Origin: Candidatus Kapaibacterium sp.
Lineage (GTDB): Bacteria > Bacteroidota > Ignavibacteria > Kapaibacteriales > UBA2268
Length of the DNA: 49,319 bases
Direction: 5' to 3'
Assembly (NCBI GenBank): GCA_938031175.1
Contig: CALHGZ010000010.1
Coordinates: 147,508-196,826 of the forward strand
Of this stretch, positions 36,643 to 44,573 are shown piece by piece (within the stretch, counting starts at the first letter, position 1; each line of letters begins with the position of its first letter). The translations under genes and the position numbers were made by a program. The notes beneath the pieces were generated by a model. It was not told the origin of the DNA. It ran no database searches and saw only the letters and a list, made by a program, of their open reading frames with translations.

Positions 36643-38970
36643 ATGATTGGAAAAATTTTTGTCTTTTTAGCATTTGCAAGCGCAATATCTGCAGTTTTAG
36701 GCTATCTTTTTTCTGTCGGTAAAAGAGAAAATTTGATAAAGACTGCAAGATACTCCTATTATGCTTTATTAGTTATGATTTTAATCATATCAATTATACA
36801 TTTATCTAATATTTTAGCACATAACTTCCAGGTCACCTATGTTTGGCAATATTCTTCAAGAGAGTTATCTGATTTTCTTCTTGCCTCCACATTTTATGCT
36901 GGACAGGAAGGTTCCTTTCTTTTGTGGTCATTAATGGTAGCTTTAATTGGATATTTTTTAATTCCCTATGCCAGAAAGCATAATTATGAATGGGCTGTTA
37001 TGGGAATTTATTCATTGATTTTGACATTTCTAACAATAATACTTATTTTCAAAAGCCCATTCGAATATATATGGGAAACATTCCCCGATGAAGGTTTGAC
37101 CCCATCTTTTATGCCAGAAAATGGACGTGGCTTAAATCCAATCCTACAAAATTACTGGATGGCAATTCATCCACCTATTTTATTTATTGGATATTCGGCT
37201 ATGACTGTCCCTTATGCATTTGCTTTAGCCGGCTTAATCAAACGCGATTATAAAAATTGGATAAATGTCTCATTACCTTGGACAATCTTCGCAACAGGTA
37301 TCCTCGGTTTTGGAATAATGCTCGGTGGATTCTGGGCTTATGAAACATTAGGCTGGGGCGGTTTTTGGGGATGGGATCCTGTAGAAAATTCTTCACTATT
37401 ACCATGGATAATTGCAGTTACTTTAGTACATACTATGCTTGTACAGCGTAGAACTGGCGGACTAATAAAAACAAATCTGATCTTATCAATAATGTCCTTT
37501 GTTCTTGTTCTTTATGCAACATTTCTGACTCGTAGTGGTGTTTTAGGTGACACATCCGTTCACTCTTTTGCCGATCCAGGTAAATTTATCTATGCTCTGC
37601 TTGTTATTTTCCAAATAACTTTTTTTACACTTGGAATTTCAGCAATTATTTTAAGGCTAAAGGATATTTCCCGACAAAAATTAGAATTTAATCCAAGTTC
37701 TCGTGAATTTATACTATCACTAGGTTCAGTTATGTTATTGGTTAGTGCAGCAGTGATATTTTTAGGAACGAGTTGGCCGCTTATTACTGAAATTTTAGGT
37801 GTTACAAAATCAAGTGTAGAAATCGAATTCTATAATACCTGGAATTTACCCTTGATAATTGGAATACTACTACTAAATGGAGCTTCCATTTATTTAAGTT
37901 GGAAATCGACAGATTTAAAAAATTTAAAAAGAAATATAATCACAGCCCTTATAGTATCAGCAATACCAACAATAATAATCATTGCCTTTGGAGTAACCCA
38001 AATCGGCTTGATAATCCTCGCATACTCATCTATCTTTGCTTTATATATTAATTCCAAAAAAATAATAAAGATTATTCGACAAAAGCCTCGTTCAATTGGT
38101 GCTTATCTATCTCATGCTGGCTTGGCTATAATGATGTTAGGTGTTTTAGCAAGTGGTCCTATGTCCCAAACAGACCACCTATCCCTAAAACTTGGTGAAA
38201 AACAAACAACACTTGGTCATCATTTCACATTTATTGGAAAAGAACAAATTGAAAAACAATATCCTGACAGAGAAAAATATCAATATTTAATAGAAGTTGA
38301 ACGCAATGGCTCTAAAACAATCTTAACACCAATAGTAAATTGGAGCGATTTCAATGCCCGTGAGGCTCCATTTCTCGAACCTTCAATAAAAACGATTTTT
38401 ACTGGTGATCTGTATGTAGCACCTTTAAATGTTGAGACCAGATTAGAAATACCATACGTCATAGTTCAAAAAGGTGAAACTGCAATTTTTGAAGATTTTG
38501 ATAACGCCAAACTAAGCTTTGTTAAGTTCGATATGTCTCAGATTATGCAAGAACAAACAACCCATATAGCTAAACTGGGAGCTGTTATCGAACTACAACT
38601 TTCCGATACAGCATATACCGATACACTTTATACTTCACTCGATATGCACACGGGTAATTCAGATGCTATTTGGAAAACCATACCCAATTCAAATTTTGAG
38701 ATAGGATTTTTATATTTTATTCAAAATCGAGAAAATATGCCATTGTCAAAAGCTGTTATTGCCATAAAAGAAATAAACGCTTCATTACCGGAACCAACTG
38801 AAGCAATAAATCTTGAAATAACATTTAAACCTTTTATATGGCTTGTCTGGGTTGGCGTTATATTCATTTTCGCTGGTATGATGATATCAATTACAAAATA
38901 TCAAAAGAAAAATCAACCTGAACCTGTAAAATCCATATCTAAAGCAGAGGAAGTTAAAATTGCTGGATAG
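36643..38970 (+). CDS. ccmF: Heme lyase CcmF/NrfE family
   Basis: This large polytopic membrane protein of 775 residues attaches heme to apocytochrome c. About 15 membrane helices carry the WWD motif GWGGFWGWDPVENSSLLPWI (about 240-260), conserved NYWMAIHPPILFIGY and VQRRTGGL, and a late periplasmic domain (about 510-735) followed by a final helix (LVWVGVIFIFAGMMIS). It overlaps no gene; it is preceded 8 bases upstream by ccmE and followed 71 bases later by the TlpA-like gene. Confidence 0.95.
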   Translation: MIGKIFVFLAFASAISAVLGYLFSVGKRENLIKTARYSYYALLVMILIISIIHLSNILAHNFQVTYVWQYSSRELSDFLLASTFYAGQEGSFLLWSLMVALIGYFLIPYARKHNYEWAVMGIYSLILTFLTIILIFKSPFEYIWETFPDEGLTPSFMPENGRGLNPILQNYWMAIHPPILFIGYSAMTVPYAFALAGLIKRDYKNWINVSLPWTIFATGILGFGIMLGGFWAYETLGWGGFWGWDPVENSSLLPWIIAVTLVHTMLVQRRTGGLIKTNLILSIMSFVLVLYATFLTRSGVLGDTSVHSFADPGKFIYALLVIFQITFFTLGISAIILRLKDISRQKLEFNPSSREFILSLGSVMLLVSAAVIFLGTSWPLITEILGVTKSSVEIEFYNTWNLPLIIGILLLNGASIYLSWKSTDLKNLKRNIITALIVSAIPTIIIIAFGVTQIGLIILAYSSIFALYINSKKIIKIIRQKPRSIGAYLSHAGLAIMMLGVLASGPMSQTDHLSLKLGEKQTTLGHHFTFIGKEQIEKQYPDREKYQYLIEVERNGSKTILTPIVNWSDFNAREAPFLEPSIKTIFTGDLYVAPLNVETRLEIPYVIVQKGETAIFEDFDNAKLSFVKFDMSQIMQEQTTHIAKLGAVIELQLSDTAYTDTLYTSLDMHTGNSDAIWKTIPNSNFEIGFLYFIQNRENMPLSKAVIAIKEINASLPEPTEAINLEITFKPFIWLVWVGVIFIFAGMMISITKYQKKNQPEPVKSISKAEEVKIAG

Positions 38971-39041
38971 CAATATATCAATTTTTATTACGTTATTAGA
39001 CAAGAATCGAAAATAATTGTTAATTATATTAAGGATGAAAC

Positions 39042-39680
39042 ATGTTTAAGCACTTTTTAATTCCTACAATTTTCAGCGTCACATTACTTGTTTATACCTC
39101 AAGCTGTGGTAGTTCTGATGACCAATCGGGCAAGAATAATAATATTTCTAAAGACCTTCATGCATCAGCTTTGCAAAGTAATAATCAAACAAACTATGTC
39201 GAAGCAAAAAAAGCAAATGTTTTCAACTTGCAAAAAGTCATTAAATCAACCGATGGTAGAGTACCTGATTTTACTTGGCTTGAAAATGGCAAAGAAATGT
39301 CATTTCACAAATTAATCGACGGCAAAGTCGTATTTCTGAATTTTTGGGGTACTTGGTGTCCACCTTGCAGAGCTGAACTTCCCGATATCGTAGCCATTGA
39401 CAAGGAATTAGCTAACCAGGATTTCATAATAATTGGAATCGCTGTAAATGAGCGAGTTGCTAATCCAGTTGACCACGTTGCATCATTTGCAGAAAGCCGA
39501 GGCATCAAATATAAAAATTTCATTGATGGAAATCGTGAGCTATCACTCGCTTTTGGTGGTATTCCTGCCGTACCGACAACAATAATAATTGATAAAAATA
39601 AAAGAATTTCTGAAACATTAGTTGGCGCTCGTTCAAAAAATGATTTTATGACATCAATTAACAGAGTTTTAAAAAAATAA
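39042..39680 (+). CDS. TlpA/ResA/CcmG-like thioredoxin-fold lipoprotein
   Basis: The 212-residue protein has a signal peptide ending in a lipobox-like YTSSC (Cys22 would be lipid-modified; the box is loose as often in this phylum), a linker of about 50 residues, and a thioredoxin domain with redox motif Cys106-Pro-Pro-Cys109 in FWGTWCPPCRAELP and cis-Pro in GGIPAVPTTIII. It likely reduces apocytochrome c cysteines before heme attachment (inference from family and position). It is the last gene of the ccm series; a strong terminator follows its stop. Confidence 0.9.
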   Translation: MFKHFLIPTIFSVTLLVYTSSCGSSDDQSGKNNNISKDLHASALQSNNQTNYVEAKKANVFNLQKVIKSTDGRVPDFTWLENGKEMSFHKLIDGKVVFLNFWGTWCPPCRAELPDIVAIDKELANQDFIIIGIAVNERVANPVDHVASFAESRGIKYKNFIDGNRELSLAFGGIPAVPTTIIIDKNKRISETLVGARSKNDFMTSINRVLKK

Positions 39681-39701
39681 TACAAAACAATAAAAACCCT
39701 T

Positions 39702-39731
39702 AAAAAAAGCCGTGTAAAACGGCTTTTTTTT
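39702..39731 (+). terminator. Rho-independent terminator of the ccm operon
   Basis: GCCGT (39709-39713) and ACGGC (39719-39723) form a GC-rich stem around GTAAA, extended by A/T pairs and followed by eight T residues. It lies 22 bases after the tlpA-like stop codon and 86 bases before etfB, so it separates the two operons. Confidence 0.9.
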
Positions 39732-39762
39732 GTTAATTTTTCAAAATATACTCTTAATCAAT

Positions 39763-39770
39763 TATATTTG
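39763..39770 (+). promoter_or_regulatory. Candidate -7 box for etfBA
   Basis: TATATTTG matches TAnnTTTG, with TTTC (one mismatch to TTTG) exactly 20 bases upstream at 39739-39742. The gap between the ccm terminator and the etfB start is the only place for a promoter, which supports it. Confidence 0.45.
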
Positions 39771-39817
39771 TAAACACTTTTTTAAATTTATTTTGTAAAA
39801 TGTAAAATGGGGATTAG

Positions 39818-40564
39818 ATGAATGTATTAATATGTATATCACGTGTACCGGATACTGCAACGAAAATTGTTGTTGGATCCGATGGTAAAACTATTGATAA
39901 TCAAGGAGTTAAATTCATCATAAATCCATATGATGAATACGCTATTGAAGAAGGATTAAGAATTAAAGAAAAATTCGGTGGTTCGGTTACTGCTGTAACT
40001 GTAGGTTCCGAGCAATCATCCGATATTTTAAGAACGGCTTTGGCTATGGGAGTTGAAAAAGCCACAATTATAAAAGCTCCTGAAATATTTGATTCATACT
40101 TTGTAGCTTACAACTTAGCAGAATATGCAAAATCAATTAAACCGGATATCATTTTGCTAGGACGACAATCTGTTGATTTTGATTCATTCCAAATACCATC
40201 TTTGTTAGCGGGTTTAATTGATTACAATTTAGTAACAGTTGTCTCAAAACTAACAATTGATGCAAATAAAATTATCTGCGAACGTGATGTCGAAGGTGGT
40301 AAAGAAATTGTTGAAACCAATCTTCCTTGTATAATTAGCGCACAAAAAGGATTAAACGAACCAAGATATCCAAAACTTCCTGATATTATGAAAGCCAAAT
40401 CAAAACCAATTGAAATTCTTGAGGCAAAACCTACAGATTTAAAAATGGAAGTTATATCAATGGAAATTCCTATGAAACAACGAATTGGAAAAATTTTATC
40501 CGATTCCGATGAAGATATCAACGAATTAGTAAGGCTACTACACGAAGAAGCAAAAGTGATTTAA
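39818..40564 (+). CDS. etfB: Electron transfer flavoprotein beta subunit
   Basis: The beta subunit of the soluble ETF heterodimer accepts electrons from acyl-CoA dehydrogenases and passes them to ETF-quinone oxidoreductase or a Bcd-type partner. The 248 residues match family length. Recognisable: ISRVPDTATKIVV, FIINPYDEYAIEEGLRIKE, GRQSVDFDSFQIPSLLAGL, and the C-terminal MEIPMKQRIGKIL recognition loop. It is followed 15 bases later by etfA with an AAGGAG-type ribosome site, a standard pair. No ETF dehydrogenase is nearby. Confidence 0.95.
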   Translation: MNVLICISRVPDTATKIVVGSDGKTIDNQGVKFIINPYDEYAIEEGLRIKEKFGGSVTAVTVGSEQSSDILRTALAMGVEKATIIKAPEIFDSYFVAYNLAEYAKSIKPDIILLGRQSVDFDSFQIPSLLAGLIDYNLVTVVSKLTIDANKIICERDVEGGKEIVETNLPCIISAQKGLNEPRYPKLPDIMKAKSKPIEILEAKPTDLKMEVISMEIPMKQRIGKILSDSDEDINELVRLLHEEAKVI

Positions 40565-40579
40565 ATAAAGGAGTGAATT

Positions 40580-41560
40580 ATGAAAATAATGGTATTTTTA
40601 GAACCACAGGGTAATGTGCTAAAACGTACATCCTATGAAGCAATTACTGCTGCAATTAATCTTTCAAATGACCCAAACAATATTTTCGGCGTTATTATAA
40701 ATGGCGAAGAAAATCAAATTCAAACAGCTGGAAATTATGGTTTAAAGCGTGTCATTAATGCAAAAAATGAATTACTGAAATCTTATTCTTCCAAAGCTAA
40801 TGCTTCAACTCTATATCAAGTCTCACAATTAGAAAATCCAGACATTGTTTTATTTGCAGGTAATTCTATGGGACTTGAATTAGCTCCACTCTTCGCTGCA
40901 AAATACGATGCGGGATATATTTCTGACTGTATCGCATTAGAAAAAGTCAACGATGAAATTATTATTCGCAAGCCTGTTTATGCTGGAAAAGCACAAATTA
41001 AAGCATTACTTAAAACAGCAAAAAAAGTTTTCTCTTTAAGACCTAATGTATTTACTGCTCATCAAGTCGAAAACCCCGAAAATGTTCAGATAACTGATTT
41101 TAATCCTCAATTAAACGAATCCGATTTTGGAACAAAGGTTACTTCAAAAATAAAAAACGAAGGCAAACTTGATGTTTTAGAGGCAGATATAATCGTTTCA
41201 GGAGGACGCGGAATAAAGGGACCTGAAAATTACTATCTTATAGAAAATTTAGCTGATGCACTTGGTGCTGCTGTTGGAGCATCAAGAGCAGTTGTAGATG
41301 CAGGTTGGCGACCTCACAACGAACAAGTCGGACAAACAGGAAAAACTGTTTCACCTACTATGTATATTGCTTGTGGTATTTCGGGAGCGGTACAACACTT
41401 AGCTGGTATGTCAAGCTCAAAAATAATTGTCGCTATCAATAAAGATAAAGATGCACCTATTTTTAAAATCGCTGATTATGGAATAGTCGGCGATATATTT
41501 GCTGTATTGCCAAAATTAACTGAGAAAATAAATGCTATTAAAGGAAATGAAAAGATTTGA
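40580..41560 (+). CDS. etfA: Electron transfer flavoprotein alpha subunit
   Basis: The alpha subunit of ETF, which holds the FAD, has 326 residues with an N-terminal ETF domain and the C-terminal FAD-binding domain: VSGGRGIKGPENYYLIENL, GASRAVVDAGWRP, QVGQTGKTVSPTMYIACGISGAVQHLAGM and INKDKDAPIFKIADYGIVGD are all canonical. It follows etfB closely (15 bases) in the same operon. Confidence 0.96.
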   Translation: MKIMVFLEPQGNVLKRTSYEAITAAINLSNDPNNIFGVIINGEENQIQTAGNYGLKRVINAKNELLKSYSSKANASTLYQVSQLENPDIVLFAGNSMGLELAPLFAAKYDAGYISDCIALEKVNDEIIIRKPVYAGKAQIKALLKTAKKVFSLRPNVFTAHQVENPENVQITDFNPQLNESDFGTKVTSKIKNEGKLDVLEADIIVSGGRGIKGPENYYLIENLADALGAAVGASRAVVDAGWRPHNEQVGQTGKTVSPTMYIACGISGAVQHLAGMSSSKIIVAINKDKDAPIFKIADYGIVGDIFAVLPKLTEKINAIKGNEKI

Positions 41561-41658
41561 ATAAATCCTTTGCAATATTTATTGAATAGTCAAGTCATTA
41601 TATAATGAAATTTATAAATAAAGATATTTAAGTTAGAAAAAATATTTACCGAATAATA

Positions 41659-42261
41659 ATGGAAAAAATTCAAGTTGTAGTGCTGGGACTATCTGCCAAT
41701 CCGGCAAACACTAATGCATATGCTTTAATTTTAAAAGAAGCTGAAGGTAATCGTAGATTGCCTATAATAATTGGAGCTTTTGAGGCACAAGCCATTGCTC
41801 TCGAAATGGAAGGAGTTATTCCACCGAGACCAATGACTCACGACCTCACCAAAAACATAATTGAAGCACTCGGTGCAACTCTCGAAGAAGTATACATAAA
41901 CGAGCTTCGCGACGGCACTTTCTATGCACGAATCAAATTTGATAATCCATCGATTGATATTGATGCCCGACCAAGTGATGCAATTGCCCTTGCAGTTCGC
42001 TTCTCCGCTCCTATTTACGTTGACGATGAAATCCTTGAAGAAACCGGATTAATACCTCAAGAAAGTGAAGAAGTATTTAATCAAGAAGATGAAGACGATT
42101 TACAGATGATGCAAAAAGGAAAAGAAGGAGTGGAAGAAACCAAACCTAAAACACTTCTCGAAAAATTACAAATTCAACTTGATAAAGCAATTAGTGAAGA
42201 AGATTACGAAAGAGCAGCAAAAATACGTGATGAAATCAGAAAAATTACCGAAAGTTCTTAA
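41659..42261 (+). CDS. Bifunctional nuclease (BFN/DUF151) family protein with UVR domain
   Basis: The 200-residue protein has a DUF151/BFN domain (about 1-135; VVVLGLSANPANTNAYALIL, PIIIGAFEAQAIALEME, PMTHDL and ARPSDAIALAVRF) followed by a linker and a C-terminal UvrB/UvrC-type UVR coiled coil (about 165-198; LLEKLQIQLDKAISEEDYERAAKIRDEI). The UVR segment is a common addition to this family in FCB bacteria. Family members have been reported to possess RNase and DNase activity, but the cellular role is unclear. It is separate from etfA by 98 bases and lies just ahead of the CAT tRNA. Confidence 0.9.
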   Translation: MEKIQVVVLGLSANPANTNAYALILKEAEGNRRLPIIIGAFEAQAIALEMEGVIPPRPMTHDLTKNIIEALGATLEEVYINELRDGTFYARIKFDNPSIDIDARPSDAIALAVRFSAPIYVDDEILEETGLIPQESEEVFNQEDEDDLQMMQKGKEGVEETKPKTLLEKLQIQLDKAISEEDYERAAKIRDEIRKITESS

Positions 42262-42296
42262 AATTTATTATTTTTGTATTCCCTAAAGTTAAAATT

Positions 42297-42370
42297 GCCG
42301 GAGTAGCTCAGTTGGTTAGAGCAACGGAATCATAATCCGTGTGTCGGGGGTTCAAATCCCTCCTCCGGTA
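42297..42370 (+). tRNA. tRNA with CAT anticodon (elongator Met, or Ile2)
   Basis: A 74-base cloverleaf. The acceptor stem GCCGGAG pairs with CTCCGGT (42363-42369), and the discriminator is A42370. The anticodon loop ATCATAA is at 42329-42335 with CAT at 42331-42333. The T-arm GGGGG-TTCAAAT-CCCTC closes with one G-U pair. No CCA is encoded. The anticodon stem has no run of three G-C pairs, so this is not initiator tRNA; whether C34 stays Met-reading or becomes lysidine (Ile2) needs comparison of identity elements. A TATTTTTG -7-like box lies at 42269-42276. It is the gene next to the CRISPR-Cas operon. Confidence 0.93.
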
Positions 42371-42650
42371 CTATTTTAAAATCCTACCTCAAACACTATT
42401 TATCTAATCGTAAATTTTTTATTCCTGCTAAATAAGCCTTTATGAATTATGCCTATAAATCAAATTTATTAAAATAGTAAAAATCCTTACTTGAAAGAAT
42501 ATTTATTGTTATTTTTTTAGACATAAAATTTTTCGTATTTTTTTTTGAAAATAATATCATTGGAATTTAAATTTGTTTAGTAATCACTGCGTATGTAATT
42601 TAAGACAATAAATCAAATTAAATTATAACTTACCAACATAAGGATTGCAT
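42371..42650. other. AT-rich gap upstream of the cas operon, no gene seen
   Basis: The 280 bases between the CAT tRNA and cas8e have no reading frame of note and no cas3 remnant. They contain the promoter proposed below. No inverted repeat, duplicated tRNA fragment or integrase remnant was found by eye. Confidence 0.5.
42544..42575 (+). promoter_or_regulatory. Bacteroidota-type promoter for the cas operon
   Basis: TTTG (42544-42547) and TAAATTTG (42568-42575) lie 20 bases apart, the same exact spacing as in the tRNA-Pro promoter of this window. Transcription would start near 42582, giving a leader of about 70 bases before ATG 42651. Both elements fit the consensus without a mismatch. Confidence 0.55.
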
Positions 42651-44039
42651 ATGTCATATTACAACTTACTCGATGAAAATTGGATTCCGGTACTTTACCT
42701 AAACGGCGAATTCACTCGCTTAAGTGTCAAAAAAACCCTCGAAGACGCTCATTTAATTCGCCAAATTGCTGCAAGCAATCCAATGGATAGGGTAGCTATC
42801 ATACGTTTCCTGCTAGCAATTCTTTACTGGTGCAAGGGTAATCCACCAAAAGAAGAAAATGAAATTCCAACTAAATTTCCTATGGAATGGTTCGAAAAAC
42901 TCGATCAAAATCGTGAATGCTTCAATCTGTTCGGCGATGGAAAAAGATTCTATCAAGACGAAAGTACTAAAAGTAAAAATATGCTTCCAATCGGTTCACT
43001 TATTCATGAAATACCAACCGGAATTAGTATTTATCATTTTAGACACGCAATTGATGGTAAAGTTGGCATTTGTCCTGTATGTTGTGCATTTGGATTATTG
43101 CGACTTCCTGTCTTTACAACACAAGGCGGACGAGGAAAAGGTCCCGGTATTAACAATAAACCTCCTTTATATATCATTCCATTAGGTAAAACACTTTTAG
43201 AAACATTATTTATTTCATACAAGCCTGTTTTCAATTTAGGTTCTCCTTCTTGGGATACCCAAAATAATGTAAATACTACAGATGGAACAGTGCCTTTACT
43301 GAATGGATTAACTGATCTACCTCGAATTGTAAGACTTGGTGAACCAACAACCAAAGGTCAATGTATAAATTGCGGTGTAATTGATAGCCTAATAACTAAA
43401 TGTGTTTTCAATGATAATAGAAATCGTTATGGCAATGCTAAATGGGAAGATCCGCATGTTGCTTATTTCAAAAGTAAATCCTTAAGTACCGATAATCCAC
43501 TTAAAATATGGTTCAAAACTGACAGACCTTGGACGACTTTATTAAATTATTTTTTAGAAACAAATTTAAATCCACCACAGAATTTTTTAATAGTCGGTTT
43601 TGCTTCTGATCAAGCAAAACATATTGATATTTGGGAAAGAATCTTGAAAATACCTAAACTAGACAACTCAGAGAATAATGCACAATTTCAAAAAGAATGG
43701 GATGAAGCAATTAAAAAAATTCCAAACTTAATAAAAAATTCAAAACGTAAGAAAAATCTCAATGAACAAATTATTATCAGAATCATACGCCCACATATCG
43801 AAAAACAAATTTCATCCAATTTAAGTTCCATTATTGATGGAACAATTCAACCATGGGATTTTGCTTCTTCTGAATTTAAAAAAGTAATGCCAATATTGGC
43901 AAAATCACTTACCCCAGGTTTTTTATCTGCTGATATTGATAAACAAACAAAAATAGCCTCTTTTGTTCCAATTTTCAAATCCACAAATAACCAAAAATCA
44001 AAAAAACTTAAAGGAAAGGACAAAGATGAATCAAATTGA
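42651..44039 (+). CDS. cas8e: Cas8e (Cse1/CasA), large subunit of type I-E Cascade
   Basis: This is the large subunit of the type I-E effector, which recognises the PAM and begins R-loop formation. The 462 residues are somewhat shorter than E. coli Cse1 (about 500). The family opening YYNLLDENWIPVLYLNGE and the later KWEDPHVAY are typical. Four cysteines (Cys141, Cys144, Cys238, Cys241; motifs GICPVC and GQCINC) could form a zinc site. The N-terminal GRGKGPGINNK loop (160-170) is rich in Gly and Arg/Lys. The open frame reaches a TTG at 42645, but ATG 42651 has an AAGGA ribosome site and fits the family. It is the first gene of the operon; the end overlaps cse2 by 14 bases. In most I-E loci cas3 precedes it; here a tRNA does. 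Confidence 0.95.
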   Translation: MSYYNLLDENWIPVLYLNGEFTRLSVKKTLEDAHLIRQIAASNPMDRVAIIRFLLAILYWCKGNPPKEENEIPTKFPMEWFEKLDQNRECFNLFGDGKRFYQDESTKSKNMLPIGSLIHEIPTGISIYHFRHAIDGKVGICPVCCAFGLLRLPVFTTQGGRGKGPGINNKPPLYIIPLGKTLLETLFISYKPVFNLGSPSWDTQNNVNTTDGTVPLLNGLTDLPRIVRLGEPTTKGQCINCGVIDSLITKCVFNDNRNRYGNAKWEDPHVAYFKSKSLSTDNPLKIWFKTDRPWTTLLNYFLETNLNPPQNFLIVGFASDQAKHIDIWERILKIPKLDNSENNAQFQKEWDEAIKKIPNLIKNSKRKKNLNEQIIIRIIRPHIEKQISSNLSSIIDGTIQPWDFASSEFKKVMPILAKSLTPGFLSADIDKQTKIASFVPIFKSTNNQKSKKLKGKDKDESN

Positions 44040-44544
44040 AATTGATGAAAATAAGGGAACCGAACTTTTTATTAATCGTCTTGTCAATTTAAATGAAGGA
44101 GACCTAGCTATTCTACGTAGTCATTCGGGTCTTGAACTCGACAAATCATTACAGGGCTTTGACTTATTCACAGGAATATGGTGGCCCATCAGAGAAAAAG
44201 GATGGGCACCCAAGAGACGTGTATCATGGCTAATCACAAAACTTTTTGCTCGGTTTCCATTTAAACAATATTCGAAATATTCGAAATATACATTAGCAAA
44301 ACAACTTGGATATTATATGCTTCAAAATTCAGATTTGAAACATAGAATCCAGACGAGATTCGACCAGATTCTACTAGCACCATTTGACCAGCTTGAACCT
44401 AATCTTAATTGGGCTCTTGATCTTATCAGAAAAAATTCAAAAGGAGTTATTAAGTTCGATTGGGTTAGCCTGACCAACGATTTGATGTATTGGGAAAGAG
44501 AAAGTACAAAAATTAAATGGGTAAATGAATTTTTAAACAAATAA
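44026..44544 (+). CDS. cse2: Cse2 (CasB), small subunit of type I-E Cascade
   Basis: The 172-residue all-helical small subunit forms a dimer along the non-target strand. Opening ELFINRLVNLNEGDLAILRSHSG, then FDLFTGIWWPIREKGWAP and the C-terminal QLEPNLNWALDLIRK are typical of the Cse2 family; the opening and the GDLAxLRR-like basic segment agree with its role in R-loop binding. ATG 44026 follows GGAAAGGA; the longer frame upstream lies inside cas8e. It overlaps cas8e by 14 bases and precedes cas7e by 29. Confidence 0.9.
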   Translation: MNQIEIDENKGTELFINRLVNLNEGDLAILRSHSGLELDKSLQGFDLFTGIWWPIREKGWAPKRRVSWLITKLFARFPFKQYSKYSKYTLAKQLGYYMLQNSDLKHRIQTRFDQILLAPFDQLEPNLNWALDLIRKNSKGVIKFDWVSLTNDLMYWERESTKIKWVNEFLNK

Positions 44545-44573
44545 TTTCTTCAAAAACTATAAGGAGTATCAAA

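Noticed and set aside
39305-39685. Reverse-strand frame of 126 codons opposite the TlpA-like gene
   Set aside because: It lies wholly antisense to a gene with clear thioredoxin motifs and has no recognisable domain.
42645-42650. TTG 42645 as start of cas8e
   Set aside because: ATG 42651 is two codons later, with a better-placed AAGGA site and family-typical N-terminus.
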